From NCBI GenBank assembly GCA_002353585.1, contig DEJW01000038.1, forward strand, positions 2,206 to 39,753: a DNA stretch of 37,548 nt. The letters run 5' to 3'. The stretch is from Prevotellaceae bacterium UBA2738 (lineage in GTDB: Bacteria; Bacteroidota; Bacteroidia; Bacteroidales; Bacteroidaceae). Positions 24,533 through 32,779 of the stretch are shown here, one piece after another. Numbering within the stretch: the stretch's first letter is position 1; every line of letters begins with the position of its first letter. A program made the translations under genes and the position numbers. The notes under the pieces were generated by a model. The model was not told where the DNA came from. It ran no database searches and saw only the letters and a program-made list of their open reading frames with translations.

Positions 24533-25738
24533 GTGAGAAGGCATAAGCAAAACATACTACTTTGGGCAACAGACCATAGAGTGCTCTTGGGACTGTGGCT
24601 GTTGTTAGGTGTCATTGCAGCACTTACCAAACTGCCTCTGCACCGTTGCAACAACTTCCTGATATTCAAGGGAGTGTTTTGGCACGCTTTGCATCAAACA
24701 CCTATGTATGCCCCATACCCAGCGGAATACTATGACGTGAACCATTATGGTCCGTTGTTCTCACTCATCATAGCACCCTTTGCTGTTGTGCCTCATTGGT
24801 TGGGACTCCTTGCCTGGTGTGTGGGATTGTCCTTATTCTGCTTTTGGGCAGTAAGCAAAAGCACACTTACTCGTCGTCAGCAGGTCTTTATCTACTGGTT
24901 CTGTGCCCACGAACTGCTTACGGCACTCTTCATGCAACAGTTCAATGTGGGCATAGCTGCTATGCTCTTGCTCACCTTCTATTGTGTGGAAAAGGAGAAA
25001 GACTGGCTCGCCACTCTCTGCATAGTCCTCGGAATGTATATCAAACTCTACGGCATCGTGGGACTTGCATTCTTCTTCTTCTCTCGTCATAAGGGCAGGT
25101 TCGCGCTTTCCTTCTTCGTATGGAGCATCATGCTGTTTGTGGCACCTATGCTTATCTCGTCTCCAGCATATATCATCGAGCAATATAAGGACTGGTATAT
25201 CGAACTGGTACACAAGAATGCAGTAAACAACTTCGGCTATGGAGAGGGCATCCGTAGCAACCTGACCAACATCTCACTTCTTGGCATAGTGCGTCGCATC
25301 ACCCTTGGCTCCTACTCCGACCTATGGCTCATCATCCCAGGACTCATGCTGTTCTGTGCTCCCTACCTGCGATTGGACCAATGGCGTAGCCTCTCGTTCC
25401 ACCAGATGTTCCTCGCATCAACCATGATGTTTATGTGTCTGTTCAGCACAGGCACAGAGAGCAGCGGCTATATCACAGCCCTCATCGGCTGTTGCGTGTG
25501 GTACTGTTGTGTACCTTGGAAACGCTCTCGCCTCGACATCTCGCTTATGGTGTTTGCCTTCATACTCACCAGTCTGTCGCCCAGCGACCTTGTGCCGGCA
25601 TGGATACGCAACGAATGGATAAAGCCATTTGCCCTGAAGGCACTGCCTGTATCTATTATATGGTTCAAACTCTCCTACGAAATGCTAACACGAAATTATA
25701 CCCAAGGCTATGGAACAGAAAATATCCGTCGTCATTAA
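24533..25738 (+). CDS. GT87/DUF2029-like membrane glycosyltransferase (copy B)
   Basis: A 401-residue polytopic paralogue of the gene at 21597, alignable over nearly its whole length (NHYGPLFSLIIAPFA, IKLYGIVGLAFFFFSRHK, GIVRRIT, YSDLWLIIPGL, FSTGTESSGY, KLSYEMLTRNY). It begins at GTG directly after the GT39 stop, a start that aligns its first helix with the paralogue. The pair flanks the GT39 gene, so the operon grew by duplication around it. Divergence in the loops suggests different donors or acceptors. Overlaps the next gene by 29 nt. Confidence 0.75.
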   Translation: MRRHKQNILLWATDHRVLLGLWLLLGVIAALTKLPLHRCNNFLIFKGVFWHALHQTPMYAPYPAEYYDVNHYGPLFSLIIAPFAVVPHWLGLLAWCVGLSLFCFWAVSKSTLTRRQQVFIYWFCAHELLTALFMQQFNVGIAAMLLLTFYCVEKEKDWLATLCIVLGMYIKLYGIVGLAFFFFSRHKGRFALSFFVWSIMLFVAPMLISSPAYIIEQYKDWYIELVHKNAVNNFGYGEGIRSNLTNISLLGIVRRITLGSYSDLWLIIPGLMLFCAPYLRLDQWRSLSFHQMFLASTMMFMCLFSTGTESSGYITALIGCCVWYCCVPWKRSRLDISLMVFAFILTSLSPSDLVPAWIRNEWIKPFALKALPVSIIWFKLSYEMLTRNYTQGYGTENIRRH

Positions 25739-26474
25739 TACATACAACGCAGAGCAACACCTTGCTAAGGTGCTTGATGCAGTCAAGGACTTCGACGAAA
25801 TCGTGATATGCGATATGGAGTCCACTGACTCCACTCTCGACATCGCACGCCAGTATGGATGCAAGATAGTGACCTTCGAGAAGAAGGACTACACCATCGT
25901 GGAGCCTGCACGCAACTTCGCCATACAGTCTGCAAGCCATCCTTGGGTACTCGTCGTGGATGCCGATGAGATAGTCACCCCTGAACTGCACCAATACCTC
26001 TATAAGCATATCAGCAAACAAGAGCCTGAGGAGGGTATCTATATCCCTCGTCGCAACTATTTCATGGGCAGATTCATGCATGCCCTCTATCCTGACTACA
26101 TACTGCGTTTCTTCCGCAAAGACGTAACCGACTGGCCTCCAATCATTCATATTCAGCCTATCGTTAAGGGTAAGGTTATCCACGCTCCTAAGCATGGCAG
26201 ACTGGCTTTTGAGCATCTTGCCAATGACTCGCTCTCCGACCGTCTGCGCAAGACTGACATATACACTGACAACGAGGTGAAGAAGAAGTGTGGCAAGAAG
26301 TATGGTGCAATGAAATTCCTGCTACGCCCTACTCACCGTTTCTTCAAGAGCTACATTCTTAAGGGCGGCATACGAGATGGCCTGCCCGGCTTCATCTACG
26401 CCTGTCTTGAAGCGACCTATCAGATAGTTATGATGGGAAAAATCATCGAATCACAGAATGAGGAAAGAGATTAA
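25710..26474 (+). CDS. WaaE/KdtX-like GT2 glycosyltransferase
   Basis: A 254-residue GT2 enzyme without membrane helices. KISVVINTYNAEQHL (residues 4-18) opens the GT-A fold, EIVICDMESTDST follows, and VVDADEIVTPE (82-92) holds the metal-binding DAD. The PRRNYFMGRFM and RLFRK-type FFRKD region and the overall length match WaaE/KdtX lipopolysaccharide core beta-1,4-glucosyltransferases. It probably adds a hexose to the inner core at the cytoplasmic membrane face. It overlaps the upstream gene by 29 nt and the LPS-kinase gene by 17 nt, both with start codons inside the preceding gene. Confidence 0.82.
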   Translation: MEQKISVVINTYNAEQHLAKVLDAVKDFDEIVICDMESTDSTLDIARQYGCKIVTFEKKDYTIVEPARNFAIQSASHPWVLVVDADEIVTPELHQYLYKHISKQEPEEGIYIPRRNYFMGRFMHALYPDYILRFFRKDVTDWPPIIHIQPIVKGKVIHAPKHGRLAFEHLANDSLSDRLRKTDIYTDNEVKKKCGKKYGAMKFLLRPTHRFFKSYILKGGIRDGLPGFIYACLEATYQIVMMGKIIESQNEERD

Positions 26475-27240
26475 CCCTACATATTCAGCCAACAAGGCGC
26501 TGCAAGACTTCATCGCCCACCTGCCCCAACGCTTTGAGGCTGATGGAGAGGTAATCTTTTCTGGCAAGCGCAACATCATCAAGACTTTCTGCATAGACGC
26601 TGAAGACGAGGTATTGAGCAATGTGGTGGTGAAGAAATTCCGTGCCCGCAATATCTTCCAGCAACTTGCCTATAGCACCTTCTGGGCTTCTAAGGCTAAA
26701 CGTGCCTACAATAATGGTCTGCGGCTTGTGAAGATGGATGAAGGTTCTACACCCTTCCCCATCGCTTTTGTTGAGGATTACGGATGTGGTATATTGCATC
26801 AATGTTATTACATCACAGACTTTACTGATGCGCCTTCGGTTAGGGAACAACTTGAAACACAGCCCTTCAACCGTCCTTTGGCAAAAGCCTTTGCACATTT
26901 CATCGCTCGTCTTCACAAAAACGGTCTGGTACACCACGACCTTAACTTCTCCAACGTGCTTTATAAAGAAGAGACCAAAGGTGACGAGGTGCATTACAAA
27001 ATATCTGTCATCGACATCAACCGCCTGACCACCCACGAAAACCTTACCATCGACGACTGCAAAGACGACTTCGTACGCTGGACTGACGATATGCAACTCT
27101 TCACCTTCGTTATGGAGGAATATGCCAAAGCGCGCCAACTGGATATTGAGATATTCAAGCACCAAGCCCTGATGATGAAACGTCAGCACAACAAAGACTG
27201 GGCTCGTCGCAAGGGTTTTCTTGCGCTCCTTAGATGCTAA
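26458..27240 (+). CDS. lipopolysaccharide core kinase (Kdo/WaaP family)
   Basis: A 260-residue protein with a eukaryotic-like kinase fold. VVVKKF (residues 56-61) contains the candidate ATP-binding Lys. LVHHDLNFSNVLY (157-169) is the catalytic loop with D161 and N166. VIDINR (184-189) replaces the DFG motif, as in the KdkA/InaA/WaaP family. These enzymes phosphorylate Kdo or heptose of the inner core, and Bacteroidales LPS is known to carry phosphorylated Kdo. Embedded between a WaaE-like transferase and a GT9 heptosyltransferase-like gene, it fits an inner-core role. Confidence 0.85.
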   Translation: MRKEINPTYSANKALQDFIAHLPQRFEADGEVIFSGKRNIIKTFCIDAEDEVLSNVVVKKFRARNIFQQLAYSTFWASKAKRAYNNGLRLVKMDEGSTPFPIAFVEDYGCGILHQCYYITDFTDAPSVREQLETQPFNRPLAKAFAHFIARLHKNGLVHHDLNFSNVLYKEETKGDEVHYKISVIDINRLTTHENLTIDDCKDDFVRWTDDMQLFTFVMEEYAKARQLDIEIFKHQALMMKRQHNKDWARRKGFLALLRC

Positions 27241-27285
27241 AGAACTTTTGAACTTTTGAACTGTGAACTATGAACTGTGAACTGA
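27241..27285. repeat. AACTTTTG/AACTGTG/AACTATG repeats supplying a start codon
   Basis: The gap between the LPS kinase and the GT9 gene is made of AACTTTTG twice followed by AACTGTG, AACTATG, AACTGTG and AACTG. The ATG within the AACTATG unit (27270-27272) is the apparent start of the GT9 gene, whose first five codons are repeat sequence. Confidence 0.8.
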
Positions 27286-28319
27286 ATAAGATACTCGTAG
27301 TCCGTTTCCGTCAGATGGGTGATGCCATCCTCAGCACCTCGTTGCTGAACACTCTGCGAAGGAGTTTTCCTCAGGCAGAGATACACTTCGTGTTGAACCA
27401 GAAGATTGCGCCCCTTTTCGAGGGACATCCCTCCATCGACCGCATAATAACATTCACTGATGAGGAGCGCCACAATGCCCTCACATATATAAAAAAGGTG
27501 TGGAAGACGGTGCATCAGGAGCACTATGATGCTATCATCGACATGCGTTCCACCGTGAACACTATGCTCTTTGCCCTCTTCTCTCCCAGCACTAAGTATC
27601 GCATCGGCATCAAGAAGGGTTACACCCGTTTGGCATTCAACCATCTACTCGAGGGTTGTGGTACTAATAATATGGTAGTGCACGATGCTCACCTTGCACG
27701 TCCTTTGGAGGCTGAAGGCAAGATAGACTACACCACCGACTTCACCCTCTGTATCACTGACGAGGAACGTAATCGCTATAAGGCATACCTCAAGGAAAAA
27801 GGTATCAATGCCGACAAACCCGTGATGCTTGCCAATGTAACTGCCAAACTTGCCGATAAGGTGTGGAACGAGGAACGAATGGTTGAGGTGCTCGATGCCT
27901 TTATCAAGAATCATCCCGAGGTACAGATAATCTTCAATTTCGCTCCTGGACAGGAAGAGGAGAATGCCCTGAGGATTTACGATAAGCTTGGCAAGCCTCA
28001 ACAGGTTCGTGTAGATATCAAGGCTAAGAGTCCTCGTGAACTCGTTGCCCTTTGCGAGAACATCACCCTCTTCTTTGGCAATGAAGGTGGAGCCCGTCAC
28101 ATAGCCCATGCAGCTGGAGCTCCATCGTTAGTGGTCTGTGCCCCTGGCAGCAACAAGGAGGTGTGGATTCCCCAAAACTCTGTACCTGCTAAGGGGATAG
28201 CGGCAAGCGATTTCGCCTCTCCAAGCGAACTCTCTGCTATGACCCGTCAGCAGCAGTATGACCTCATAACGGCTGAGTACGTAAAAAAAGAGCTTGAAAA
28301 TTTCTTCCAAACTCTGTAG
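27270..28319 (+). CDS. GT9 family, ADP-heptose--LPS heptosyltransferase-like
   Basis: A 349-residue GT-B enzyme of family 9. The N-terminal motif NKILVVRFRQMGDAILSTSL is preceded by five residues (MNCEL) encoded by the upstream repeat. The C-terminal donor-binding region ENITLFFGNEGGARHIAHAAGAPSLVV (about residues 262-288) matches the family's GxDTGxxH-like site in variant form (GNEGGARHIA). Such enzymes add heptose or related sugars to the inner core. It is the last gene of the plus-strand operon; only 22 bp separate its stop from the convergent GT32 gene and no terminator is evident. Confidence 0.87.
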   Translation: MNCELNKILVVRFRQMGDAILSTSLLNTLRRSFPQAEIHFVLNQKIAPLFEGHPSIDRIITFTDEERHNALTYIKKVWKTVHQEHYDAIIDMRSTVNTMLFALFSPSTKYRIGIKKGYTRLAFNHLLEGCGTNNMVVHDAHLARPLEAEGKIDYTTDFTLCITDEERNRYKAYLKEKGINADKPVMLANVTAKLADKVWNEERMVEVLDAFIKNHPEVQIIFNFAPGQEEENALRIYDKLGKPQQVRVDIKAKSPRELVALCENITLFFGNEGGARHIAHAAGAPSLVVCAPGSNKEVWIPQNSVPAKGIAASDFASPSELSAMTRQQQYDLITAEYVKKELENFFQTL

Positions 28320-28341
28320 CGTTAAAGCATATACTTTTACC

Positions 28342-29052
28342 TTATCTCTTGAATAAGGCGTAGCGTATCACGTGCCATACGTGATGCACCCAGATGTCTA
28401 TCTTGCGTCCCAGTTTTTTCTTCTTCCAACTGCCATAGACCCTGTGCACTCCTATCGCCTCCTTGTCGTGCTCCCACTTCTTCTGGGGTGAGAGAAATCG
28501 TGTAGGCAATACGGTCAATCCCTCCAGATGCTGGGGCTTCGTGTCATCAAACTTATACCCCATCTTCTCTGCCGTAGGCACCATCAGGTGTGGTGAAATG
28601 GTTTGGTCGAAACTGCCGTCTTCCTTCACGAACTTACGGTTGCGGTAGTATTCCACCATCTCCTCGCAGAATTTGTTGCCTGGCACTCCCATAAAAAATG
28701 CAGCCTGCAATCCCCACCATGTCATACCCTCGCCAGCCTCAGCGGTAGTGATAAAGTCATTCTCGTTAAGCAACTCGTCAAACCTGCGGAAAAGAAATAT
28801 ATCGCTATCCATATACACTCCGCCCTCTTTCCACACGGCATAGAAGCGCACCACATCAGCAGCGAAAGCCCACTTGCGATTTGCTAATGCCTCATCAATA
28901 AACGGAATACCTATCGCCTTTGCTGCATCGTAGTCCCAGAGATGCACCTCAAAGTCTGGCAACAGACGTTTCCACGAATCGAGACACACCTTTATCTCCA
29001 CAGGATAAGGGTCTTTGCTAAACCAACATAAATGTATAATCTTTGGTATCAT
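28342..29052 (-). CDS. GT32-like glycosyltransferase (copy 1)
   Basis: A 236-residue cytoplasmic glycosyltransferase with a DXD sugar-binding motif of the GT32 (Och1/capsular polysaccharide synthesis) type. PKIIHLCWF opens the fold (residues 3-11), and the metal/donor site GGVYMDSDIF has D82 and D84. A basic C terminus (WKKKKLGRKIDIW) may hold it at the membrane. It is a tandem paralogue of the gene upstream at 29077-29844, with a nearly identical 80-bp DNA block around the DXD motif. Last gene of the minus-strand operon. It probably extends core or O-antigen with hexose; the sugar is unknown. Confidence 0.85.
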   Translation of the reverse strand: MIPKIIHLCWFSKDPYPVEIKVCLDSWKRLLPDFEVHLWDYDAAKAIGIPFIDEALANRKWAFAADVVRFYAVWKEGGVYMDSDIFLFRRFDELLNENDFITTAEAGEGMTWWGLQAAFFMGVPGNKFCEEMVEYYRNRKFVKEDGSFDQTISPHLMVPTAEKMGYKFDDTKPQHLEGLTVLPTRFLSPQKKWEHDKEAIGVHRVYGSWKKKKLGRKIDIWVHHVWHVIRYALFKR

Positions 29053-29076
29053 AATATATATCAGAATAGAAAGGAA

Positions 29077-29844
29077 CTACAACTTTTTAGGGTTGGTATA
29101 AGAAAACCACTGGTCTATCAGATAATACTTGACAATAAAACAATAGCGCTTCATCGCCTTTTCAAATCTGCGTCCCAGTTTTCTCTTCTTTCTCCAACTG
29201 CCCTTACACCTGTGCATTCCTATAGTAAAGTCTGCACGCTGCCATTTATTCGTATTCGGCAACAGGTACTGCGTAGGCAGTACTGTCAAGCCATCAAGAT
29301 GCTGCATTTCATCAACCATCTTATATCCCATCTCTTGGGCTACTGGAAGCATTCGGTAAGGGGATATTATCGTCTGAGACTTCTCTGGGTCATGCATAAT
29401 CTTTAGTGTTTCTCTAAAGTCCAGAGACTCATACAGACTCACCATCCGCCTACAGAATTCATTACCCTGTTCGCCAAGAAAGAATGCTGCCTGCAAACCG
29501 AACTTTTCCTCTCTCGTAGGATTGAGCCTCTCGTTTACCGTCACAAAATCGCCCATATCCATTATATCGTCAAATCTGCGATACAGGAATATATCGCTAT
29601 CCATATACACTCCGCCCTCTTTCCATACGGCATAGAAGCGCACCACATCAGCAGCAAAAGCCCACTTCTTTGCCTCAAGAGCATCGTCTATAAACTTTAT
29701 GCCTATTGCCTTCGCGGCATCATAGTCCCACACTTTCACTTTATAGTCTGGTAGCAGACGCTTCCACGTTCTGAGACACATTCTTACCTCCAATGGGTAT
29801 GGGTCTTTGCCAAACCAGCATATATGTATTATTTTTGGTTTCAT
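29077..29844 (-). CDS. GT32-like glycosyltransferase (copy 2)
   Basis: A 255-residue paralogue of the neighbouring downstream gene. It begins KPKIIHICWFGKDPYP and shares the stretch KWAFAADVVRFYAVWKEGG (about residues 60-78) and the DXD motif (D82, D84) residue for residue. The middle and C terminus differ (for example TVNERLNPTREEKFGLQ), consistent with another acceptor or linkage. It is longer at the C terminus, which is rich in Lys and Arg. It lies 24 bp from copy 1 and 25 bp from the DUF616-like gene. Confidence 0.85.
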   Translation of the reverse strand: MKPKIIHICWFGKDPYPLEVRMCLRTWKRLLPDYKVKVWDYDAAKAIGIKFIDDALEAKKWAFAADVVRFYAVWKEGGVYMDSDIFLYRRFDDIMDMGDFVTVNERLNPTREEKFGLQAAFFLGEQGNEFCRRMVSLYESLDFRETLKIMHDPEKSQTIISPYRMLPVAQEMGYKMVDEMQHLDGLTVLPTQYLLPNTNKWQRADFTIGMHRCKGSWRKKRKLGRRFEKAMKRYCFIVKYYLIDQWFSYTNPKKL

Positions 29845-29869
29845 ATCTCTATAAACAATTCTTGTTCTA

Positions 29870-30820
29870 CTAATATAATAGGTATATAAAGAACATAATC
29901 AGAAGTCCTGCTATCAAACCGAATATCTTGGTTAGGTTCTTATATTTCTTCACTTTTTTCTTTAGGCGTACATAGCCATCATACATACTGTCCGACTCGA
30001 GTATCGTGGCTATCAGGTTGTCCACATCCTTTCTGGAATAGTCATTCCCCTCAACGAAGTCAAAAACCTCTGGATTTACCTTTTCGTTAAACAGATAATA
30101 TTCTATAGTACGCTTAAATGGCATTCTCACATTTGAGTTGTGTCTGCACCATTGCAGGTATTTCGACATTGATATCAGGTACTCCGAAACAGTCATCACC
30201 TTCAGTCCCTCGTGATATTTATTCAACACGAATGACCATATCGTCTGGTCAAAACGGTCGATGCCCTTGTCGCCGCCAAGTTCTTTTAGTATCTCGTAGG
30301 TCTTTTCCCCTATCAAACGTGTATTCTCGTTATTTCTTTCTATACACAGACATGCCTGGTAATACCCTCTATAGGTTTCATCATATCCATGCTCATGCAG
30401 ATATTTCAATGCCTTTTTAGCATTCTGTCTTGGATAGCCTCTATATTTTGTCCAGTGCGCATAATCCTCATGCAGATGGTGAAACACAGGGTTCAACATT
30501 ACCATAATATCGGCTTTCATGTCTTCAAATCTGTCGATTATCGGAGCCAACGAGTCTTTTATCTTTATTGAGCCATCAAGTCTAAAACAAATATCTGTAT
30601 TGCAATAGTCAAACAGATGAAAACGAACGTGATAGCACTTCTCAAATATGCTTAGTCCTTCCAGATTTGCCGCATATACTATGGTCCAGGTGGCTGAGTG
30701 AAGTGTCTTATCATCTGTCACCAGAATATACTCCGCCTCAGGGTCCTTGACCAGAACCTCACGCACCTGCTCATACCCTCCAAAGATATATGTTAATACT
30801 GAATAGCGTTTCTTTTCCAC
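29870..30820 (-). CDS. DUF616/TOD1-like glycosyltransferase with C-terminal anchor
   Basis: A 316-residue protein. RYSVLTYIFGGYEQVREVL at the start and EYILVTDDKTL (about residues 30-40) resemble the DUF616 (TOD1/MUCI70-like) glycosyltransferase domain. RLDGSIKIKD (about 99-108) is the probable DxD-like donor site in that family. FDQTIWSFVLNKY follows, as in hexosyltransferases of this fold. The C terminus has a basic segment and a single membrane helix (LIAGLLIMFFIYLLY, 302-316), a tail-anchored arrangement. It overlaps the upstream sulfatase-family gene by 28 nt. The family call is from motif memory; the substrate is unknown. Confidence 0.65.
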   Translation of the reverse strand: MEKKRYSVLTYIFGGYEQVREVLVKDPEAEYILVTDDKTLHSATWTIVYAANLEGLSIFEKCYHVRFHLFDYCNTDICFRLDGSIKIKDSLAPIIDRFEDMKADIMVMLNPVFHHLHEDYAHWTKYRGYPRQNAKKALKYLHEHGYDETYRGYYQACLCIERNNENTRLIGEKTYEILKELGGDKGIDRFDQTIWSFVLNKYHEGLKVMTVSEYLISMSKYLQWCRHNSNVRMPFKRTIEYYLFNEKVNPEVFDFVEGNDYSRKDVDNLIATILESDSMYDGYVRLKKKVKKYKNLTKIFGLIAGLLIMFFIYLLY

Positions 30821-32772
30821 CTCCGTAACTCCTTATTCTTTTTTTTCTCTATCCTTGTCACTGTCTTCTTCTCTCCCACCAGCGCCTCGGCTGCCTGCAG
30901 CATTGAGAACACATAGTACCTCAGTTTCTCAAAATGCTTATCCTTACCTTTTACTTTCTCCACCTTGTTGCGTCCTGTCACCTTGTACTGGTGCTCTGTC
31001 TTCTCTGTCGGGCTATAGAGATATAGCCTTTCCTTGTCTCTCGCAGCTATGAGGTTGTCGCCAGTGTAGAATACGCAGTCGCGCTTCTTCTCCAGCAGGT
31101 TCATGCCAAAGTCATTCTGTATATAGCTTATGCCCATCATACCCAAGAGCGTCGGGGCAACGTCTTCTTGCAGGGCGAATCCTTCGTATGTCTGCGGCTC
31201 TATGCCCTTGCCATATATTATAAGAGGTATATGGTTATAGCTCTCTGGCAACTCGCTCTCTGGGTTATCCATAAGTTTGCCATGATCGCCCAGTAATACG
31301 AAGATAGTATTGTCAAACCATCTTTCTTTCTTAGCCTCGTCAAAGAGTTTTCTGATACTCCAGTCGGCATATTCTACTATCTGCAAGTCCTTCTCGCTAC
31401 TCTTTGGCTTGAAATAGTCTGGTATAACGAATGGCGGATGGTTGCTCACCGATAGCAATACGGCAAAGAAAGGCTTTTTCTCCTTGCTCAGCCTATCCAC
31501 AGCGTATGAATAGAGGAAATCATCCTGCACGCCAAAGGAGTTTACTACCTTCTCGGCTGGATAGTTTTCTTGGGCATATATTTCGTCAAAACCATTGGTG
31601 CGGAAGAATCCGTTCATATTATCATACTGACTCTCATGGGTCATGAAGAAATAGTTTCTGTAGCCCTGATCCTGCAACACGGTAGGCAGGCCACTATAGT
31701 GAGGTATCACCGTTCCCTTCATCAGGTTACGGAACATGATTGCTGGCCATGAGTACAGCGTGGCATACATACCGTGATTGGTGTGGTTGCCTGCCGAGTA
31801 CATATTCTCAAAGTATAGCGACCGCTTGCTCAGCGAATCAAGGAACGGAGTCTGTCCCTTGCCCATAAGGTTTGCCGACATTGATTCCATCAGCACTATC
31901 ACCACGTTGCGTCCCTTCATCGGTGCCTTGTCGCCAGTGACTTCTACTCTTTGTGCTATTGGCGAGATATTGTCTATGCCTTGTCTGTCCAGCAGCATCC
32001 GTACTGCCTCGATAGCTTCCTTATCATCCATCAGCGCCAGTCTGCGGTTCTCTGGTCTTTGGTCGTCTATGTAGCTTGTCAATAGGTTGAAGGCAGGGTT
32101 GATGCCAAGTTGGTTAAGGAATGGATCGTTACAGTAATACGCCTGACTTACCTTTATGGGGTTATAGCCCAAGCGCCCTCTTATTCCTAAGAAACAGAGC
32201 CCTGCCAGTAGTGCACCACATACCAGCACCGCCAGCATAGAGCCCACTCCTATCCATTTCGCTTTGGCGTACTTCCTTATGCGCACCTTTATCAGGAACC
32301 ACCAGAAGCCCACTATCGCTATCATGCCATAGGCTATCGGAGCCCAGTAACTGCTCTCACCTACCACCATACCTGCCGTGGTGCCTGCATAGCCAAACCA
32401 CTGGAATATGCTGGTGTTGATAGGTTGGAAGAAGTAGCAGAAATAAGGTATATTGGCTGCTGACAAAGAGAATACTATGGTGTATAAAACACCAAAACAT
32501 ATAGTGCAGAACCATGATAACCACTTGGCTGAATAAGAGAACAGCGAGGCTATCCATAGCACCAGCAGCGGAAGCGCCATTACATAACATGCCGTCACGT
32601 TGTCAAACCACACTCCCTTGACGAATGCCGTCATCCTTGTTGCGAATGTCACATCGTCAGCTATCTGGTAATCAATGCTTACGTAAAGCAACCATCTCAG
32701 CACCGTCATTATGAGCAGCGCCGCCACATGTATCTTCAGCAGATATGCTATATGTCTGATGAATATCCTCAC
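30793..32772 (-). CDS. LTA-synthase/phosphoethanolamine-transferase-like sulfatase-fold protein
   Basis: A 659-residue membrane enzyme. About five N-terminal membrane helices (to residue 197) precede an extracytoplasmic sulfatase-fold domain. Metal and catalytic residues are visible: E296 in VIVLMESMSANLMG, the candidate nucleophile T331 in SAGNHTNHGMYATLYS, H445 in SVSNHPPF, and D496/H497 in VLLGDHGKL. The family moves glycerol-phosphate, phosphoethanolamine or similar groups to envelope glycans. In this lipid A/core operon, decoration with phosphoethanolamine or another phosphoalcohol is the best guess. It ends in an unusually basic tail of about 40 residues (RIEKKKNKELRRWKR). 7 bp from the acyltransferase gene. 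Confidence 0.83.
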   Translation of the reverse strand: MRIFIRHIAYLLKIHVAALLIMTVLRWLLYVSIDYQIADDVTFATRMTAFVKGVWFDNVTACYVMALPLLVLWIASLFSYSAKWLSWFCTICFGVLYTIVFSLSAANIPYFCYFFQPINTSIFQWFGYAGTTAGMVVGESSYWAPIAYGMIAIVGFWWFLIKVRIRKYAKAKWIGVGSMLAVLVCGALLAGLCFLGIRGRLGYNPIKVSQAYYCNDPFLNQLGINPAFNLLTSYIDDQRPENRRLALMDDKEAIEAVRMLLDRQGIDNISPIAQRVEVTGDKAPMKGRNVVIVLMESMSANLMGKGQTPFLDSLSKRSLYFENMYSAGNHTNHGMYATLYSWPAIMFRNLMKGTVIPHYSGLPTVLQDQGYRNYFFMTHESQYDNMNGFFRTNGFDEIYAQENYPAEKVVNSFGVQDDFLYSYAVDRLSKEKKPFFAVLLSVSNHPPFVIPDYFKPKSSEKDLQIVEYADWSIRKLFDEAKKERWFDNTIFVLLGDHGKLMDNPESELPESYNHIPLIIYGKGIEPQTYEGFALQEDVAPTLLGMMGISYIQNDFGMNLLEKKRDCVFYTGDNLIAARDKERLYLYSPTEKTEHQYKVTGRNKVEKVKGKDKHFEKLRYYVFSMLQAAEALVGEKKTVTRIEKKKNKELRRWKRNAIQY

Positions 32773-32779
32773 TCTCTTT

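Noticed and set aside
25665..26216. 183-aa minus-strand open frame
   Set aside because: It is antisense to the WaaE-like GT2 gene, with no supporting signal.
26485..27189. 234-aa minus-strand open frame
   Set aside because: It is antisense to the LPS-kinase gene, which has clear catalytic motifs.
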